From a virus, in the IMG/VR virus record IMGVR_UViG_3300025131_008632, positions 1 to 53,873 of that record: a DNA stretch of 53,873 nt, one strand, 5' to 3'. The notes below the pieces were generated by a model that saw only the letters and a program-made list of their open reading frames with translations, made no database searches and was not told where the DNA came from. Of this stretch, positions 45,029 through 53,151 are shown piece after piece (the stretch's first letter is position 1; every line of letters begins with the position of its first letter). Made by a program: the position numbers and the translations under genes.

Positions 45029-46282
45029 TTAAAATGTCGTACAGTCATATGTCTGATATCTTTCTTTCCAGTTGTCAATACAATCACTTAGTGTTTCATG
45101 CCATAAATCAATTGTATCTTTAATATTGAACTCACTATTCACATATTCCCTGACTTTGATGCTCAATTCTTTCATATCTTTCTCAGGCAGGTCATACATT
45201 TTCATATATGCTGATGCTAGGTTGTCTGGTGTAGTGTAATCTTCATAGATATACGGCACCTGCTGACTCCCAACAAGTGTTTTAACATCAATATCAACAG
45301 CCACGCCATTTTCTGTTCCGTCTCTGTGGTTTACAACTTGTCTTGTCAATCCTCCGGTTTTAGCTGCAACAATTGGCGTGCCCGTTTGCATAGCTTCCAA
45401 TGTCGACAGACCGAAACCTTCTGCATAACTACAGTTTATACAAATATCTGCCACGTTATACAGGACATTCATCTTATCAAACTCGAGGCGATCTCTAGAA
45501 AATACTAGCTGATTTGAAATACCAAGTTGTTCAGCTACCATAAATAAGTTAGGCCCTTCAGGATCGAGTGGTTCTGTGTGCATTATTAATGTGGCGTTTC
45601 TATGACCATGTTTTTCTTCTAAGTTATCTAAGAATATTTTCCAAGAAGCAAGCAAGTCACCTGGTCGCTTTCTTTTTGCATTTCTATTTACCCAAATTGC
45701 AATAAAGTCGTCTTTCTTTTCTTCACCTAGTAAGCTAATTTTATTTTCCCTGATTATATCTTCATTAAGAGGATGAAAGAGATTATCGGGGACTGCGTGT
45801 GGTACAAAATTAGTCTTTTCAGGAAAATTTTCACTGCACATCTCATAAGTCAAATAAGAATGACAATTCAACAAATCAGTAGAATCATACAGTGAATCAT
45901 TAAATCTTGGCGTGGGTCTATTGTCCCAAACATGCCACCAGACAATTGGGCACATCTGGTGGATCTCGTCCTCCATTTCAAACAGCCAGATAAAAAATCT
46001 TGGATCTGTAAAAATAAGAATTGCATCAGGCTTTTCTGTTGCAAGTGCAACTCTAATTAAATCTGGTGAACCGAAACCATCAATAGGTTTGATGATCAAA
46101 TCATCGCTTACAACAATGGTATCATAATTAGTGTGCTTAAGCGCTGCTCCGAATTGTCTAAAAGTCCAGTCACCCTTTTCAATTAGTCCGTTTAAAAGAT
46201 GACGAGTTTGACAACCGACACCAGAAGTAGACAGTGCATGATCTGATAATACCAATACTTTCTTTTTTCTTTTTCCTTCCAA
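45029..46282 (-). CDS. GT4-family glycosyltransferase (first of a pair)
   Basis: This 417-residue GT-B enzyme starts KKKVLVLSDHALSTSGVGCQ, and the Gly-rich loop matches GT4 enzymes. The donor domain has FIAIWVNRNAKRKRPGDLLA and the EX7E motif in YAEGFGLSTLEAMQTGTPIV. The sequence DPRFFIWLFEMEDEIHQMCP lies in the N-terminal domain. The start is TTG 46282: no ATG or GTG lies in frame before conserved residues, and an AAGGG lies ten bases upstream. The two GT4 proteins are paralogous in fold but differ greatly in sequence, so they are not a split gene. The neighbourhood suggests use of sugars made by the upstream glycan genes; this is inference. Confidence 0.87.
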   Translation of the reverse strand: MEGKRKKKVLVLSDHALSTSGVGCQTRHLLNGLIEKGDWTFRQFGAALKHTNYDTIVVSDDLIIKPIDGFGSPDLIRVALATEKPDAILIFTDPRFFIWLFEMEDEIHQMCPIVWWHVWDNRPTPRFNDSLYDSTDLLNCHSYLTYEMCSENFPEKTNFVPHAVPDNLFHPLNEDIIRENKISLLGEEKKDDFIAIWVNRNAKRKRPGDLLASWKIFLDNLEEKHGHRNATLIMHTEPLDPEGPNLFMVAEQLGISNQLVFSRDRLEFDKMNVLYNVADICINCSYAEGFGLSTLEAMQTGTPIVAAKTGGLTRQVVNHRDGTENGVAVDIDVKTLVGSQQVPYIYEDYTTPDNLASAYMKMYDLPEKDMKELSIKVREYVNSEFNIKDTIDLWHETLSDCIDNWKERYQTYDCTTF

Positions 46283-46325
46283 AATTATAACCCTTAAACT
46301 TCAATACTTGTCGCTAATTGTGATA

Positions 46326-46342
46326 GTATCATATAATGACAC
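46326..46342. repeat. 17-bp imperfect palindrome in the gap before the glycosyltransferases
   Basis: On the plus strand gtatcat-ata-atgacac forms 7-base arms with one mismatch. It lies in the 72-base gap between the PD-(D/E)XK stop and the GT start. There is no T-tract, so it is not a typical terminator; an operator or short hairpin is possible. Confidence 0.3.
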
Positions 46343-46354
46343 TGCAGTTAAATT

Positions 46355-47191
46355 TTAAACACAATGCTCTGTATTCTTATATGAACAATAAGTGCAAGAA
46401 TTTCTATTTTTGAGAAATATTTTTTTTCTAACTGAAGAAATCATGTTGTTTAAAATCTTATTTGCTTTTTCTAGTGCCTTAGGCCCTACAGACACTGTTA
46501 CCAGTTCACAGATATTCCCTGGTTTACCCCCTCGTTTTAAAAGGATAAAACCACACCTTATGTCTTTAAGTGGAACAGAGTGCTTTCTAGACCAAAAATG
46601 TTTATATAATATTAGCTGAGCTGTCATTAGTATATCTTGCTTCTTCTGCCTTCGCCAACCATAAGACCCGGCAGTTTTCCAGTCAACAATCCAGTAATTG
46701 TAACCTTCGCCCTTTTTCTTCGGGACTTTTATAACGCCGTCAATATAACCCTTGAAGTTCAACTCTTTATTTTCAACTGTCTCATAAAGCATTTCCTCTG
46801 CTTCAAAGCATTCCCAGCTAGGAAAAGTCTCATCAAGAAATGATGGTACATCGTTCCACATATTTTCTGCCCACTGGCACCATGTGTCTATACCTACGTT
46901 TGATGATTTTAAGTACCAGCCTGGTTGCTTCGCTATCCATTCTGGATTATCAAAACCATATTTGTCCCAAGCTACTCTAATCTCTTTTAATATCTTTTCT
47001 TTGTCTATTGTCTTTGACTTTAGATATGTTTCGCACCCTTCGTGTACTGCAGTCCCAAAATCTAAAAAAGGTGAGGGTTCAAACATGTCTATTTTATCAA
47101 TATAGATTAGCTTATGTCTATAAGCGCACTCTTTCCAAGCTTTAACTTCTGAGAATGAAACGTGGGGTTTACCAGTAGGAAAATTTATCAT
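46355..47191 (-). CDS. PD-(D/E)XK nuclease with probable Fe-S cluster (Cas4/AddB-like)
   Basis: This 278-residue protein has the RecB/Cas4 nuclease layout: VSFSEVKAWKEC (with C22), GTAVHEG (His50), GYIDGVI (Asp) and WIVDWKTA (Asp-x-Lys). The C-terminus carries three Cys, C266-x2-C269-x7-C277. With C22 they fit the four-cysteine Fe-S site of AddB, Cas4 and Dna2-type nucleases. Such enzymes resect DNA ends; here it may work with the SbcCD fusion in recombination. It is not linked to CRISPR genes. A strong sigma70-like promoter lies so close that the message would start at or within a base or two of the ATG (47191), giving a leaderless message. No other start lies before the conserved motifs. 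Confidence 0.85.
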   Translation of the reverse strand: MINFPTGKPHVSFSEVKAWKECAYRHKLIYIDKIDMFEPSPFLDFGTAVHEGCETYLKSKTIDKEKILKEIRVAWDKYGFDNPEWIAKQPGWYLKSSNVGIDTWCQWAENMWNDVPSFLDETFPSWECFEAEEMLYETVENKELNFKGYIDGVIKVPKKKGEGYNYWIVDWKTAGSYGWRRQKKQDILMTAQLILYKHFWSRKHSVPLKDIRCGFILLKRGGKPGNICELVTVSVGPKALEKANKILNNMISSVRKKIFLKNRNSCTYCSYKNTEHCV

Positions 47192-47197
47192 ATCTCT

Positions 47198-47226
47198 ATT
47201 ATATTACATTTATTTTAAATTGACAA
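47198..47226 (-). promoter_or_regulatory. Strong sigma70-type promoter for the PD-(D/E)XK nuclease
   Basis: Reading on the minus strand, TTGTCA (47226-47221) is followed by a 17-base spacer and a perfect TATAAT (47203-47198). The expected start site is about base 47191, which is the first base of the ATG. This is the cleanest host-type promoter in the window and implies early expression independent of the upstream glycan genes. There is no usable Shine-Dalgarno in the remaining six bases. Confidence 0.65.
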
Positions 47227-47263
47227 CCTTGTTTTGCATTGTCGTTGATAGAATTCAAAAGGA

Positions 47264-48109
47264 TTAGTTTTCGCTTACAGCGCCTTTAATCTCTGACCAG
47301 TCGTAGTTTGTTCTTACTTCTAGATTTTTCTGCCAAGCAGACTCAAGAACGAGTGTTTTTACACCTAGTTCTTCTGCCATGTGCATCATTGCATTTAAGT
47401 CTTTTGGAAAGCATTTTCCACCAAAACCACAGTCTCCATCATGTCCTGGAACATCGATGTGTGAATTTCCAATTCTACCATCTGTAATAAATCCGTGCAA
47501 AGCATCATTCCAGTTTGCGCCTACAGCATCGCTGATCTGTCTCATCTCATTCATATAAGACACTTTAACTGCGAAAAAACAGTTTGCCATATACTTAATC
47601 AGCTGTGATGTTGCAAAGTCTGTTTTTATCACAGGGGTGAATGGAAATCTTTGTTTATACAAGTCTTCGACTTTATTGCAATTCTCTTTAGAGCCACCGA
47701 GAACTACTCGCGCTGTATTGATAAAATCTAATCTTGCTTTTCGCTCAGTTAAAAACTCTGGATTAAAGACAAAATTTAAGTTTTTATATTTTTCTGCATA
47801 TTTTTCTACTGTCCCTGGTACAACGGTCGATTTAATTACAATTACATTGTCTCTTTCATTAACTCTTGAAATATTTTCAATTACAGAGTCCATAATAGAA
47901 AGATCAATATCGCCGCCCTCGACTTGTCGCATAGGGGTGGGAACAGAAACAAAAACAATATCTGATGAGTTTAATGTTTCACTAAAAGTATGGGTTGATT
48001 TTTCAGGTAATACATCGTAAATAAAAATATCATTCACATGCAAAAGAAAGCCTGCTGATATTGCAGACCCTACAAACCCGTTTCCAATAATTCCTATGTT
48101 GTAGTTCAT
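47264..48109 (-). CDS. Short nucleotide-sugar (UDP-glucose/GDP-mannose-type) 6-dehydrogenase
   Basis: This 281-residue protein matches the NAD-binding and catalytic core of UDP-glucose/GDP-mannose dehydrogenases. Residues 5-14 are the Rossmann loop GIIGNGFVGS. FVSVPTPM (53-60) and STVVPGT (94-100) are NAD-contact strands. FNPEFL (115-120) is the usual E-x-L segment. K172 and N176 in IKYMANCFF, and the catalytic Cys233 in GFGGKCFPKD, are all present. Full-length relatives are about 390-450 residues; this one stops about 48 residues after the catalytic Cys, before the C-terminal UDP-sugar domain. Short forms of this kind occur, from memory, in other phages. The product would be a sugar uronate. 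ATG 48109 follows AGAGGT. Confidence 0.88.
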   Translation of the reverse strand: MNYNIGIIGNGFVGSAISAGFLLHVNDIFIYDVLPEKSTHTFSETLNSSDIVFVSVPTPMRQVEGGDIDLSIMDSVIENISRVNERDNVIVIKSTVVPGTVEKYAEKYKNLNFVFNPEFLTERKARLDFINTARVVLGGSKENCNKVEDLYKQRFPFTPVIKTDFATSQLIKYMANCFFAVKVSYMNEMRQISDAVGANWNDALHGFITDGRIGNSHIDVPGHDGDCGFGGKCFPKDLNAMMHMAEELGVKTLVLESAWQKNLEVRTNYDWSEIKGAVSEN

Positions 48110-48131
48110 TTAAGTACCTCTATTCACAATA

Positions 48132-48160
48132 ATCATAAACAGCAAGACACGTGTTTTAAA
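48132..48160 (-). promoter_or_regulatory. Possible promoter before the nucleotide-sugar dehydrogenase
   Basis: On the minus strand TTTAAA (48160-48155), a 17-base spacer and TATGAT (48137-48132) lie in the 62-base gap upstream of the dehydrogenase. The -10 matches five of six consensus bases, the -35 only four. The spacer contains a CACGTG palindrome. AT-richness makes chance likely. Confidence 0.3.
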
Positions 48161-48171
48161 CCTTTAAAAGT

Positions 48172-48708
48172 TTACTGCTCATTGTTTTCTATCCATTCAG
48201 ACTTTAGTAATGAAAGGACATGACCGTCAAGGTACTTTCCATTCTTAAAAACATTTTGTCTTAAAGTACCCTCGTCAATAAACCCTATTTTTCTATAGAT
48301 ATCCAGCGCTTTATTGTTAGAATACACTTCACACCAAATCTTATTCAAGTTAAGTTCTTCAAACCCATATCTTACTAAAGTTCTTAGAGCATCGCTTCCG
48401 ATTCCTTTTCCTCTCATGCTCATGTCGCCCACGTATATCGCAAATTCAGCTTTTCTAGCTTGCCAGTCGATATAGTAAAGTCCAGTATGTCCAATAAGCT
48501 TTTGAGTTTCGGAATCATGTATTTCAAAGTCATATTGATTAGGGTTGTTATGCACTCTTTTTTGATACCACTCTTCTTGCATTATGCTAGTGATCTCTCT
48601 ATGGGTTCTAAAATACTTTCTAAGTTCTGGATTATTTCTCCATTTTCTTAACTGTTCTATTGATTCTGGTTGAACACCAGTTAAATAACATTTTTTACCT
48701 ATAATCAT
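48172..48708 (-). CDS. GNAT-family N-acetyltransferase (RimJ/PseH-like)
   Basis: This 178-residue GNAT enzyme has the acetyl-CoA loop in GDMSMRGKGIGSDALRTLVR and the following LNLNKIWCEVYSNNKALDIY helix-strand. The ending RKIGFIDEGTLRQNVFKNGK is typical of sugar or ribosomal-protein N-acetyltransferases. Between the LmbE-type deacetylase and the dehydrogenase it most likely acetylates an amino group on a sugar, in the way PseH acts in pseudaminic acid synthesis. A RimJ-like role cannot be excluded from sequence alone. Its start overlaps the deacetylase stop (TAATG) and has GGGAGG upstream. Its presence with a deacetylase suggests exchange of acyl groups on one sugar. Confidence 0.85.
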   Translation of the reverse strand: MIIGKKCYLTGVQPESIEQLRKWRNNPELRKYFRTHREITSIMQEEWYQKRVHNNPNQYDFEIHDSETQKLIGHTGLYYIDWQARKAEFAIYVGDMSMRGKGIGSDALRTLVRYGFEELNLNKIWCEVYSNNKALDIYRKIGFIDEGTLRQNVFKNGKYLDGHVLSLLKSEWIENNEQ

Positions 48709-49364
48709 TATAAAACCTCCCTTAAAAGCATGAACCTTTCAGCGCGCTCGACTCCAGACTCAGAACCTGCAACAAGTGCAAGCCTGTCACAATTATCATA
48801 AGATCTGGGATGTGGATGTTGCCTCATCTCACTGTTATAAACACTTAGAGCTTCAAATTTTTTTTCATTATAGTTTGAGATATTAAAGTATGTGTTGGGC
48901 ATAAACTGTTTGATTGGATTCCACTCTGAAGATGAAGGGACTTCATATGCTAAAATTTTAATTCCAGAAAATCTTTCCAGCCCTCTAAAAGCAGTCAGTG
49001 TTGCTTGACATACTATTCTATGATCTACGTTTAAACAATAAGGTGAGTGTGTAAAAACAATATCTGGTACAAAATTATTTTCATCTACAAACTTTTCTAT
49101 TTTTTTTGTTACTTCAAGGATGGGCACTTGATCCATTTTATTGTCTGGGAAATCGTGACTTACCCATTCTTTAATTCCTAATATTCCACATACCTGCCCT
49201 AAGGTATCTCGTCTATCATCTTTGTTATCGTCAAACCTTGCACTGCCACCGTCAGTAAACGTGATCAGCTTTATTTCATTTCCTTCTGCAGATAATCTAG
49301 CTATTGTCCCGCCGCAGCCCAGTGTTTCATCATCAGGATGGGCAGCTAAAACTAAAATTTTCAT
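48708..49364 (-). CDS. PIG-L/LmbE-family N-deacetylase
   Basis: This 218-residue protein has the signature VLAAHPDDETLGCGG (5-19), in which the His and Asp-Asp bind zinc. A second metal-site segment is LNVDHRIVCQA (about 115-125). PIG-L enzymes remove N-acetyl groups from sugars such as GlcNAc-PI, mycothiol precursors and N-acetylated nonulosonate precursors. In this cluster the substrate is probably an acetamido-sugar, freeing an amine for the neighbouring GNAT or formyltransferase-like protein. It overlaps the upstream formyltransferase stop by four bases (ATGA), so the three are translationally coupled. Size and motifs are regular for the family. Confidence 0.9.
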   Translation of the reverse strand: MKILVLAAHPDDETLGCGGTIARLSAEGNEIKLITFTDGGSARFDDNKDDRRDTLGQVCGILGIKEWVSHDFPDNKMDQVPILEVTKKIEKFVDENNFVPDIVFTHSPYCLNVDHRIVCQATLTAFRGLERFSGIKILAYEVPSSSEWNPIKQFMPNTYFNISNYNEKKFEALSVYNSEMRQHPHPRSYDNCDRLALVAGSESGVERAERFMLLREVL

Positions 49365-50035
49365 GTTACTTTCTCAATCAGTGCATCGCATCTTATTTTT
49401 TTATTTTCAATGGAAGCTCTAGAAAACTTTATTAAAAAATTACCTAGTTTTACAGACGCATTTGGATAACCTTCAGCATCTAACATTCTAATGTGATCAT
49501 AAAACTCTATGACCTCATTAATACTATTTACTGGGATTGAAGATGTTTTTCTTCTTTTGTTATATTGTGCATCACTTGCTTCTTGTGCGATTGGTTTTAT
49601 ATTTTTTTCCGTACAGTTCCTAATGAGATTTTTTGCTTGATCTCCTATACTCAACCAAATGTCTGTTAAACTACCTTGAAGAGTGACAGACCTACTACAG
49701 TAAACAGGGCCTGCATCGACGTCGCCTGTCATTTTTATCGCATTCACTTTTGAGTTTTTTACACCCTTAAGTATCTGATTTTGTATTGGGCTGCCGCCTT
49801 TGTCATATGGTAAATTTGAAGTATGAAAAGTCACACATCTAAAATTTTTCCACACACTTTCACTAACGATGTGTGACCAATGAAAGAAAAAAATCCAATC
49901 AGGGTTGACATCGAGCGCAGGATTTAAGTCTTTCTTACTTGAAACCCGTAGCCAATTAACATTTTTTTGTCTTTTTAAATCTTTAAAGACTAAGTTAGAC
50001 CACATGTTATCTTTTGATACAAAAATACAATTCAT
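49361..50035 (-). CDS. Formyltransferase-like protein (sugar-cluster type)
   Basis: This 224-residue protein is related to methionyl-tRNA formyltransferase and other N10-formyl-THF-dependent enzymes. The core is VTFHTSNLPYDKGGSPIQNQ (68-87) and GDVDAGPVY (104-112). In classical FMT the triad is Asn-His-Asp; here the Asn position is Thr69, while H71 and D107 remain. Proteins with this FHxxxLPxxxGGSP form occur, from memory, in sialic-acid-like gene clusters. The C-terminal IRMLDAEGYPNASVKL is another mark of the subgroup. The ATG at 50035 overlaps the NeuB stop (ATGA), a better start than an upstream in-frame one at 50062. It may formylate an amino-sugar or act as a non-catalytic relative. Confidence 0.83.
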   Translation of the reverse strand: MNCIFVSKDNMWSNLVFKDLKRQKNVNWLRVSSKKDLNPALDVNPDWIFFFHWSHIVSESVWKNFRCVTFHTSNLPYDKGGSPIQNQILKGVKNSKVNAIKMTGDVDAGPVYCSRSVTLQGSLTDIWLSIGDQAKNLIRNCTEKNIKPIAQEASDAQYNKRRKTSSIPVNSINEVIEFYDHIRMLDAEGYPNASVKLGNFLIKFSRASIENKKIRCDALIEKVT

Positions 50036-51048
50036 CTTCTTGTTCTCACAATATTGTCCCAAGTAATCAGATCATCTTCTTCGATTGTATTTCTAGCTAC
50101 ATAGCATGACTGAATATTATAAAACTCCTTGGCAGGTACACAGTTTTCTAGGAATGGGCGCTTTGTAGTTACATTATCAAATGTAATAAGTTCACCCTTC
50201 TTTATTTCACGCTTAGACACCACAGATCTTGTTGCTTTTATAAAACTATCTTCACTTGTTGTTGTCTTTGCTTTTTTAATACCCAGGCAATTTTCAGTAG
50301 TTCTAATGTTTTCAACCATTGCAGCAAGTTCGTCAGGTTCGATAGCAAAAGGATGGTCTGGGCCTGGCATAGTACGATCAAGAGTGTAGTGTTTTTCAAT
50401 GGTTGTCGCACCCAATCCAACTGCAATCGGAGGTGCTAAAATACCAAGCGTGTGATCTGATAGTCCTACACTTATCGGTAAACGTAGCTTTTTTATTTCT
50501 TGTATTTGACCCAAGTTTATATCTTCAAATGGCGTTGGGTATGCATTGTTACCATGTAGAAATGTAATGTCCGGATCAGAGTTTTCTTCTTTTACCCAGT
50601 TATAAATTTCTTCTATCATTCTAAGATCAACACCAATACCTGCAGTAATAATCAGTGGTAGTTTTGTTGATGCAGCGTATCTAACTATTCTAGGATCAGT
50701 AGCTTCAAAACCTGCAATTTTAAATCTTTTTACTCCAATCTCATAGAGTTCATCAATTGCTTCCTTGTCAAAAGGTGTTGACATAAACTCAATACCTAAG
50801 TCATCACAATATAATTTTAAATCTTTTTGCCACTCTCTTGGCAACTCTATATCTTTTATCAATTTATTGATATTTGTGTATCCAGCAAAGTCAGGTGTCG
50901 ACTTAGAGTAAAGTTTCTCAGAAGAGTAAGTTTGAAACTTAACAATATCACACTTTGCACGAACAGCAGCTTTAATAAGATTGACTGCAATATTCCAGTC
51001 TCTATTATGATTTGCACCTGCTTCTGCTATAACTGTAACATTTTTCAT
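50032..51048 (-). CDS. N-acetylneuraminate/nonulosonate synthase (NeuB family)
   Basis: This 338-residue enzyme condenses phosphoenolpyruvate with an N-acetyl amino sugar to make a nine-carbon nonulosonic acid. The barrel is canonical: VIAEAGANHNRDWNIAV (6-22), CDIVKFQTY, EFMSTPFD, RFKIAGFEATD, LPLIITAGIG, VGLSDHTLG and TTIEKHYTLDRTMPGPDHPF. The C-terminal SAF (antifreeze-like) domain is present, with SVVSKREIKKGELITFDNVT. Length and order are standard. From sequence I cannot tell whether it makes sialic, legionaminic or pseudaminic acid; the GFEATD loop is not the bacterial sialic form I know best. ATG 51048 overlaps the upstream stop (TAATG). CMP-activating NeuA is not in the window. Confidence 0.93.
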   Translation of the reverse strand: MKNVTVIAEAGANHNRDWNIAVNLIKAAVRAKCDIVKFQTYSSEKLYSKSTPDFAGYTNINKLIKDIELPREWQKDLKLYCDDLGIEFMSTPFDKEAIDELYEIGVKRFKIAGFEATDPRIVRYAASTKLPLIITAGIGVDLRMIEEIYNWVKEENSDPDITFLHGNNAYPTPFEDINLGQIQEIKKLRLPISVGLSDHTLGILAPPIAVGLGATTIEKHYTLDRTMPGPDHPFAIEPDELAAMVENIRTTENCLGIKKAKTTTSEDSFIKATRSVVSKREIKKGELITFDNVTTKRPFLENCVPAKEFYNIQSCYVARNTIEEDDLITWDNIVRTRR

Positions 51049-51869
51049 TATTCTACAACTAGACTGTCAATATATTTTTTATAAAAAGTATCTAGATCAA
51101 TTAAGTTCATCAGATCTTCTATGTTATCTAAAAAGAAATCAAAATTATATTCTAGTTCTTTATCAAATAGTTTTTGTGAACCCTTTCTAATAATACCCAA
51201 AGAATCTTCTGACCCCCATGGCGGGACTAGTATTGACATATCTAAATCTTTTCTTGTTGCACGAAGATCTGCAAATGCACGCCAACAACATCCCGTTCTA
51301 TGGGGATCTTTTTCTAAGTCTCTTGTAAGAGGCACCATATCGTGTAGGATAATAGTGCCATTATCAGTCAAGTGATTTAGTGCACCATTAATATCTCTTA
51401 AAACTTGCCCGTGCTCATGCCAACCATCAATAAAAACAATGTCATAAAGTTTTTCTGTATCTTCAATACTTTCAAAAAAGTCGTCTGACGTTAGTTTATA
51501 GTGTGTTGAGCCGTTAGGTAGTTCAACATCTTCTGGTATGTTTGGGTCAGGGTCAACAGAGTCTTTCTTTTCACAGTTTACTTTATAATATGTTGATCTT
51601 TCTCCTGCAAATGGTTGTCCTCCAATTTCAAGGTAACTTTTGCATTTATGAAGATCTATAAACTTGTTTATTACCGCCTCTTTGTCTTCAAGCCACACTC
51701 TATTTTGATGGTATTCTTGCCACACTGCCATTGCATTATTTCTCTGTAATGCAAAAACGGGCTTCCAATCATCAACTCCTGTGTGAACATTTCTTGCACT
51801 TCTTAACAACTGCCCGAAACACGTTTTGTCATCTTTTTTGTTATCAATAACTTGGCTCGTATAGCTCAT
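51048..51869 (-). CDS. Class I SAM-methyltransferase-like / cephalosporin-hydroxylase-type protein
   Basis: This 273-residue protein has a Rossmann-like fold with SYLEIGGQPFAGERSTYYKV (about 78-97) as the SAM-binding loop, VDPDPNIPEDVELP as the acidic second strand, and YDIVFIDGWHEHGQVLRDIN followed by NGTIILHDMVPL as the post-core strands. This D-G-x-H-x-x-x-x-x-x-D and L-H-D pattern is found in the Methyltransf_24 group. It may methylate a sugar or glycan in the pathway. A proline-free catalytic residue cannot be pinned down. It lies between the aminotransferase and NeuB with tight spacing, and AGGAA precedes its ATG. Confidence 0.78.
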   Translation of the reverse strand: MSYTSQVIDNKKDDKTCFGQLLRSARNVHTGVDDWKPVFALQRNNAMAVWQEYHQNRVWLEDKEAVINKFIDLHKCKSYLEIGGQPFAGERSTYYKVNCEKKDSVDPDPNIPEDVELPNGSTHYKLTSDDFFESIEDTEKLYDIVFIDGWHEHGQVLRDINGALNHLTDNGTIILHDMVPLTRDLEKDPHRTGCCWRAFADLRATRKDLDMSILVPPWGSEDSLGIIRKGSQKLFDKELEYNFDFFLDNIEDLMNLIDLDTFYKKYIDSLVVE

Positions 51870-51878
51870 AATAATTTC

Positions 51879-53129
51879 CTAAGTATTTTTTCTAAAAACA
51901 GACACTGATCTTTTTCCTTTTAGAACACTGTCAATTTTATTCATATTATCTTTCACTGTACTGAATGCTTCATCAGCTGCCTCTAATGTTCTGAGAATAT
52001 CGTATTCTGTGTGAGCAAAGTTTATATACAGTACGTTTGAAAATAAAATTCCTTGTCTTACCATTTCTTGATAAAATAAGTCTCTCATCCCAGCAGAATC
52101 TTTATAATCATTTGAGAATGTTAAGTTATGCCTTGGCCCAGAACCTGCAAATACTATGTCTAAATCATGCTTGCTTGCAAGTTCACTCATTCCTGCTTCA
52201 AATAAACTACCAAGGTGCCAAATGTGATTGTAATCTTTGTTTTGCAATTCTTTGATAGTTGCAATTGATGCTGCGAGAGAGAGGCACTCACCTCCAAATG
52301 TCATAGAGAAAAAAGCATGATCCAACTCTTTCATGTACTCAGCCTTACCTGCTATTGCTGATATAGGCATTCCATTGGCCATCGCCTTGCCGAAACACGC
52401 TAAATCTGGTGTTACGTTATAATACTTTTGAGCTCCGCCTAAATCCCACCTGAAACCTGTAACAACTTCATCAAAAATAAGCAAGGCTCCATAAGTACGA
52501 CACAAACGCTTGACGCCCTCTAAGAAGCCAGCAGCCGGTGGTGTTAATGCTTGCACCTCCATTATAACTGCTGCGCATTCATTTGCCTTCAAAACATTGT
52601 GTAAACTATCAAGATTATTGTATTCAAAGTCATGTACATAATCTTTTAGCACGCTAGGTACACCATAGGGTCGTAATGAAGCAGCATGCCAATCACCCCA
52701 GCCGTGATAACCACACTTAGCAATATGCTCACGACCAGTATAAGATCTAGCAATTCTAACTGCAGCAAGGTCAGCATCTGTACCATTTTTTCCAAATCTA
52801 ACTTGCTCAGCACAAGGGACAACGTCAACAATTAATTGTGCTAATTCTTGTTCTAGATAAGTGGGTAGAGAAAAAATTACACCTTTGTCTAACTGATCTT
52901 TAATTGCTTTGTTTGTTGACTCGTGATTGTAACCCAATATAACTGGACCAAGTCCGCACATAAAGTCAAGATAATCTTTGCCATCTTCGCATGTAATGTA
53001 TGCACCTGATGCTTTTAAGGCGAACTTGGGATACACACCATCGACAAACTGGTCTGGGCACTTACTCATTGTTTGCGTGCCTCTGGGCATAAGCCTAATA
53101 GCATTTTCCCAACTAAGATTCTCTGTCAT
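51879..53129 (-). CDS. Class III PLP aminotransferase (GSA-aminomutase-like)
   Basis: This 416-residue fold-type I PLP enzyme is of the class III/glutamate-1-semialdehyde aminomutase group. LIFDEVVTGFRWDLGGAQKY has Asp220 for the PLP ring nitrogen, and FGKAMANGMPISAIAG has Lys248 for the Schiff base. GKNGTDADLAAVRIAR (113-128) is the phosphate-binding loop. In glycan clusters this group also contains sugar and amino-acid transaminases, so the nearby NeuB makes amino transfer to a sugar ketone more likely than haem synthesis. Its ATG lies after a 61-base gap with a possible promoter. The protein seems complete. Confidence 0.9.
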   Translation of the reverse strand: MTENLSWENAIRLMPRGTQTMSKCPDQFVDGVYPKFALKASGAYITCEDGKDYLDFMCGLGPVILGYNHESTNKAIKDQLDKGVIFSLPTYLEQELAQLIVDVVPCAEQVRFGKNGTDADLAAVRIARSYTGREHIAKCGYHGWGDWHAASLRPYGVPSVLKDYVHDFEYNNLDSLHNVLKANECAAVIMEVQALTPPAAGFLEGVKRLCRTYGALLIFDEVVTGFRWDLGGAQKYYNVTPDLACFGKAMANGMPISAIAGKAEYMKELDHAFFSMTFGGECLSLAASIATIKELQNKDYNHIWHLGSLFEAGMSELASKHDLDIVFAGSGPRHNLTFSNDYKDSAGMRDLFYQEMVRQGILFSNVLYINFAHTEYDILRTLEAADEAFSTVKDNMNKIDSVLKGKRSVSVFRKNT

Positions 53130-53151
53130 ACTTTATCCATTTTAATTGATT

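Noticed and set aside
43814-46282. The two glycosyltransferases as one gene split by a frameshift
   Set aside because: Each has its own N-terminal GT-B domain and its own EX7E motif, so they are two complete genes.
46355-47191. Cas4 as part of a CRISPR system
   Set aside because: No repeats with regular spacers and no other cas genes were seen; the protein also fits AddB/RecB-like phage nucleases.
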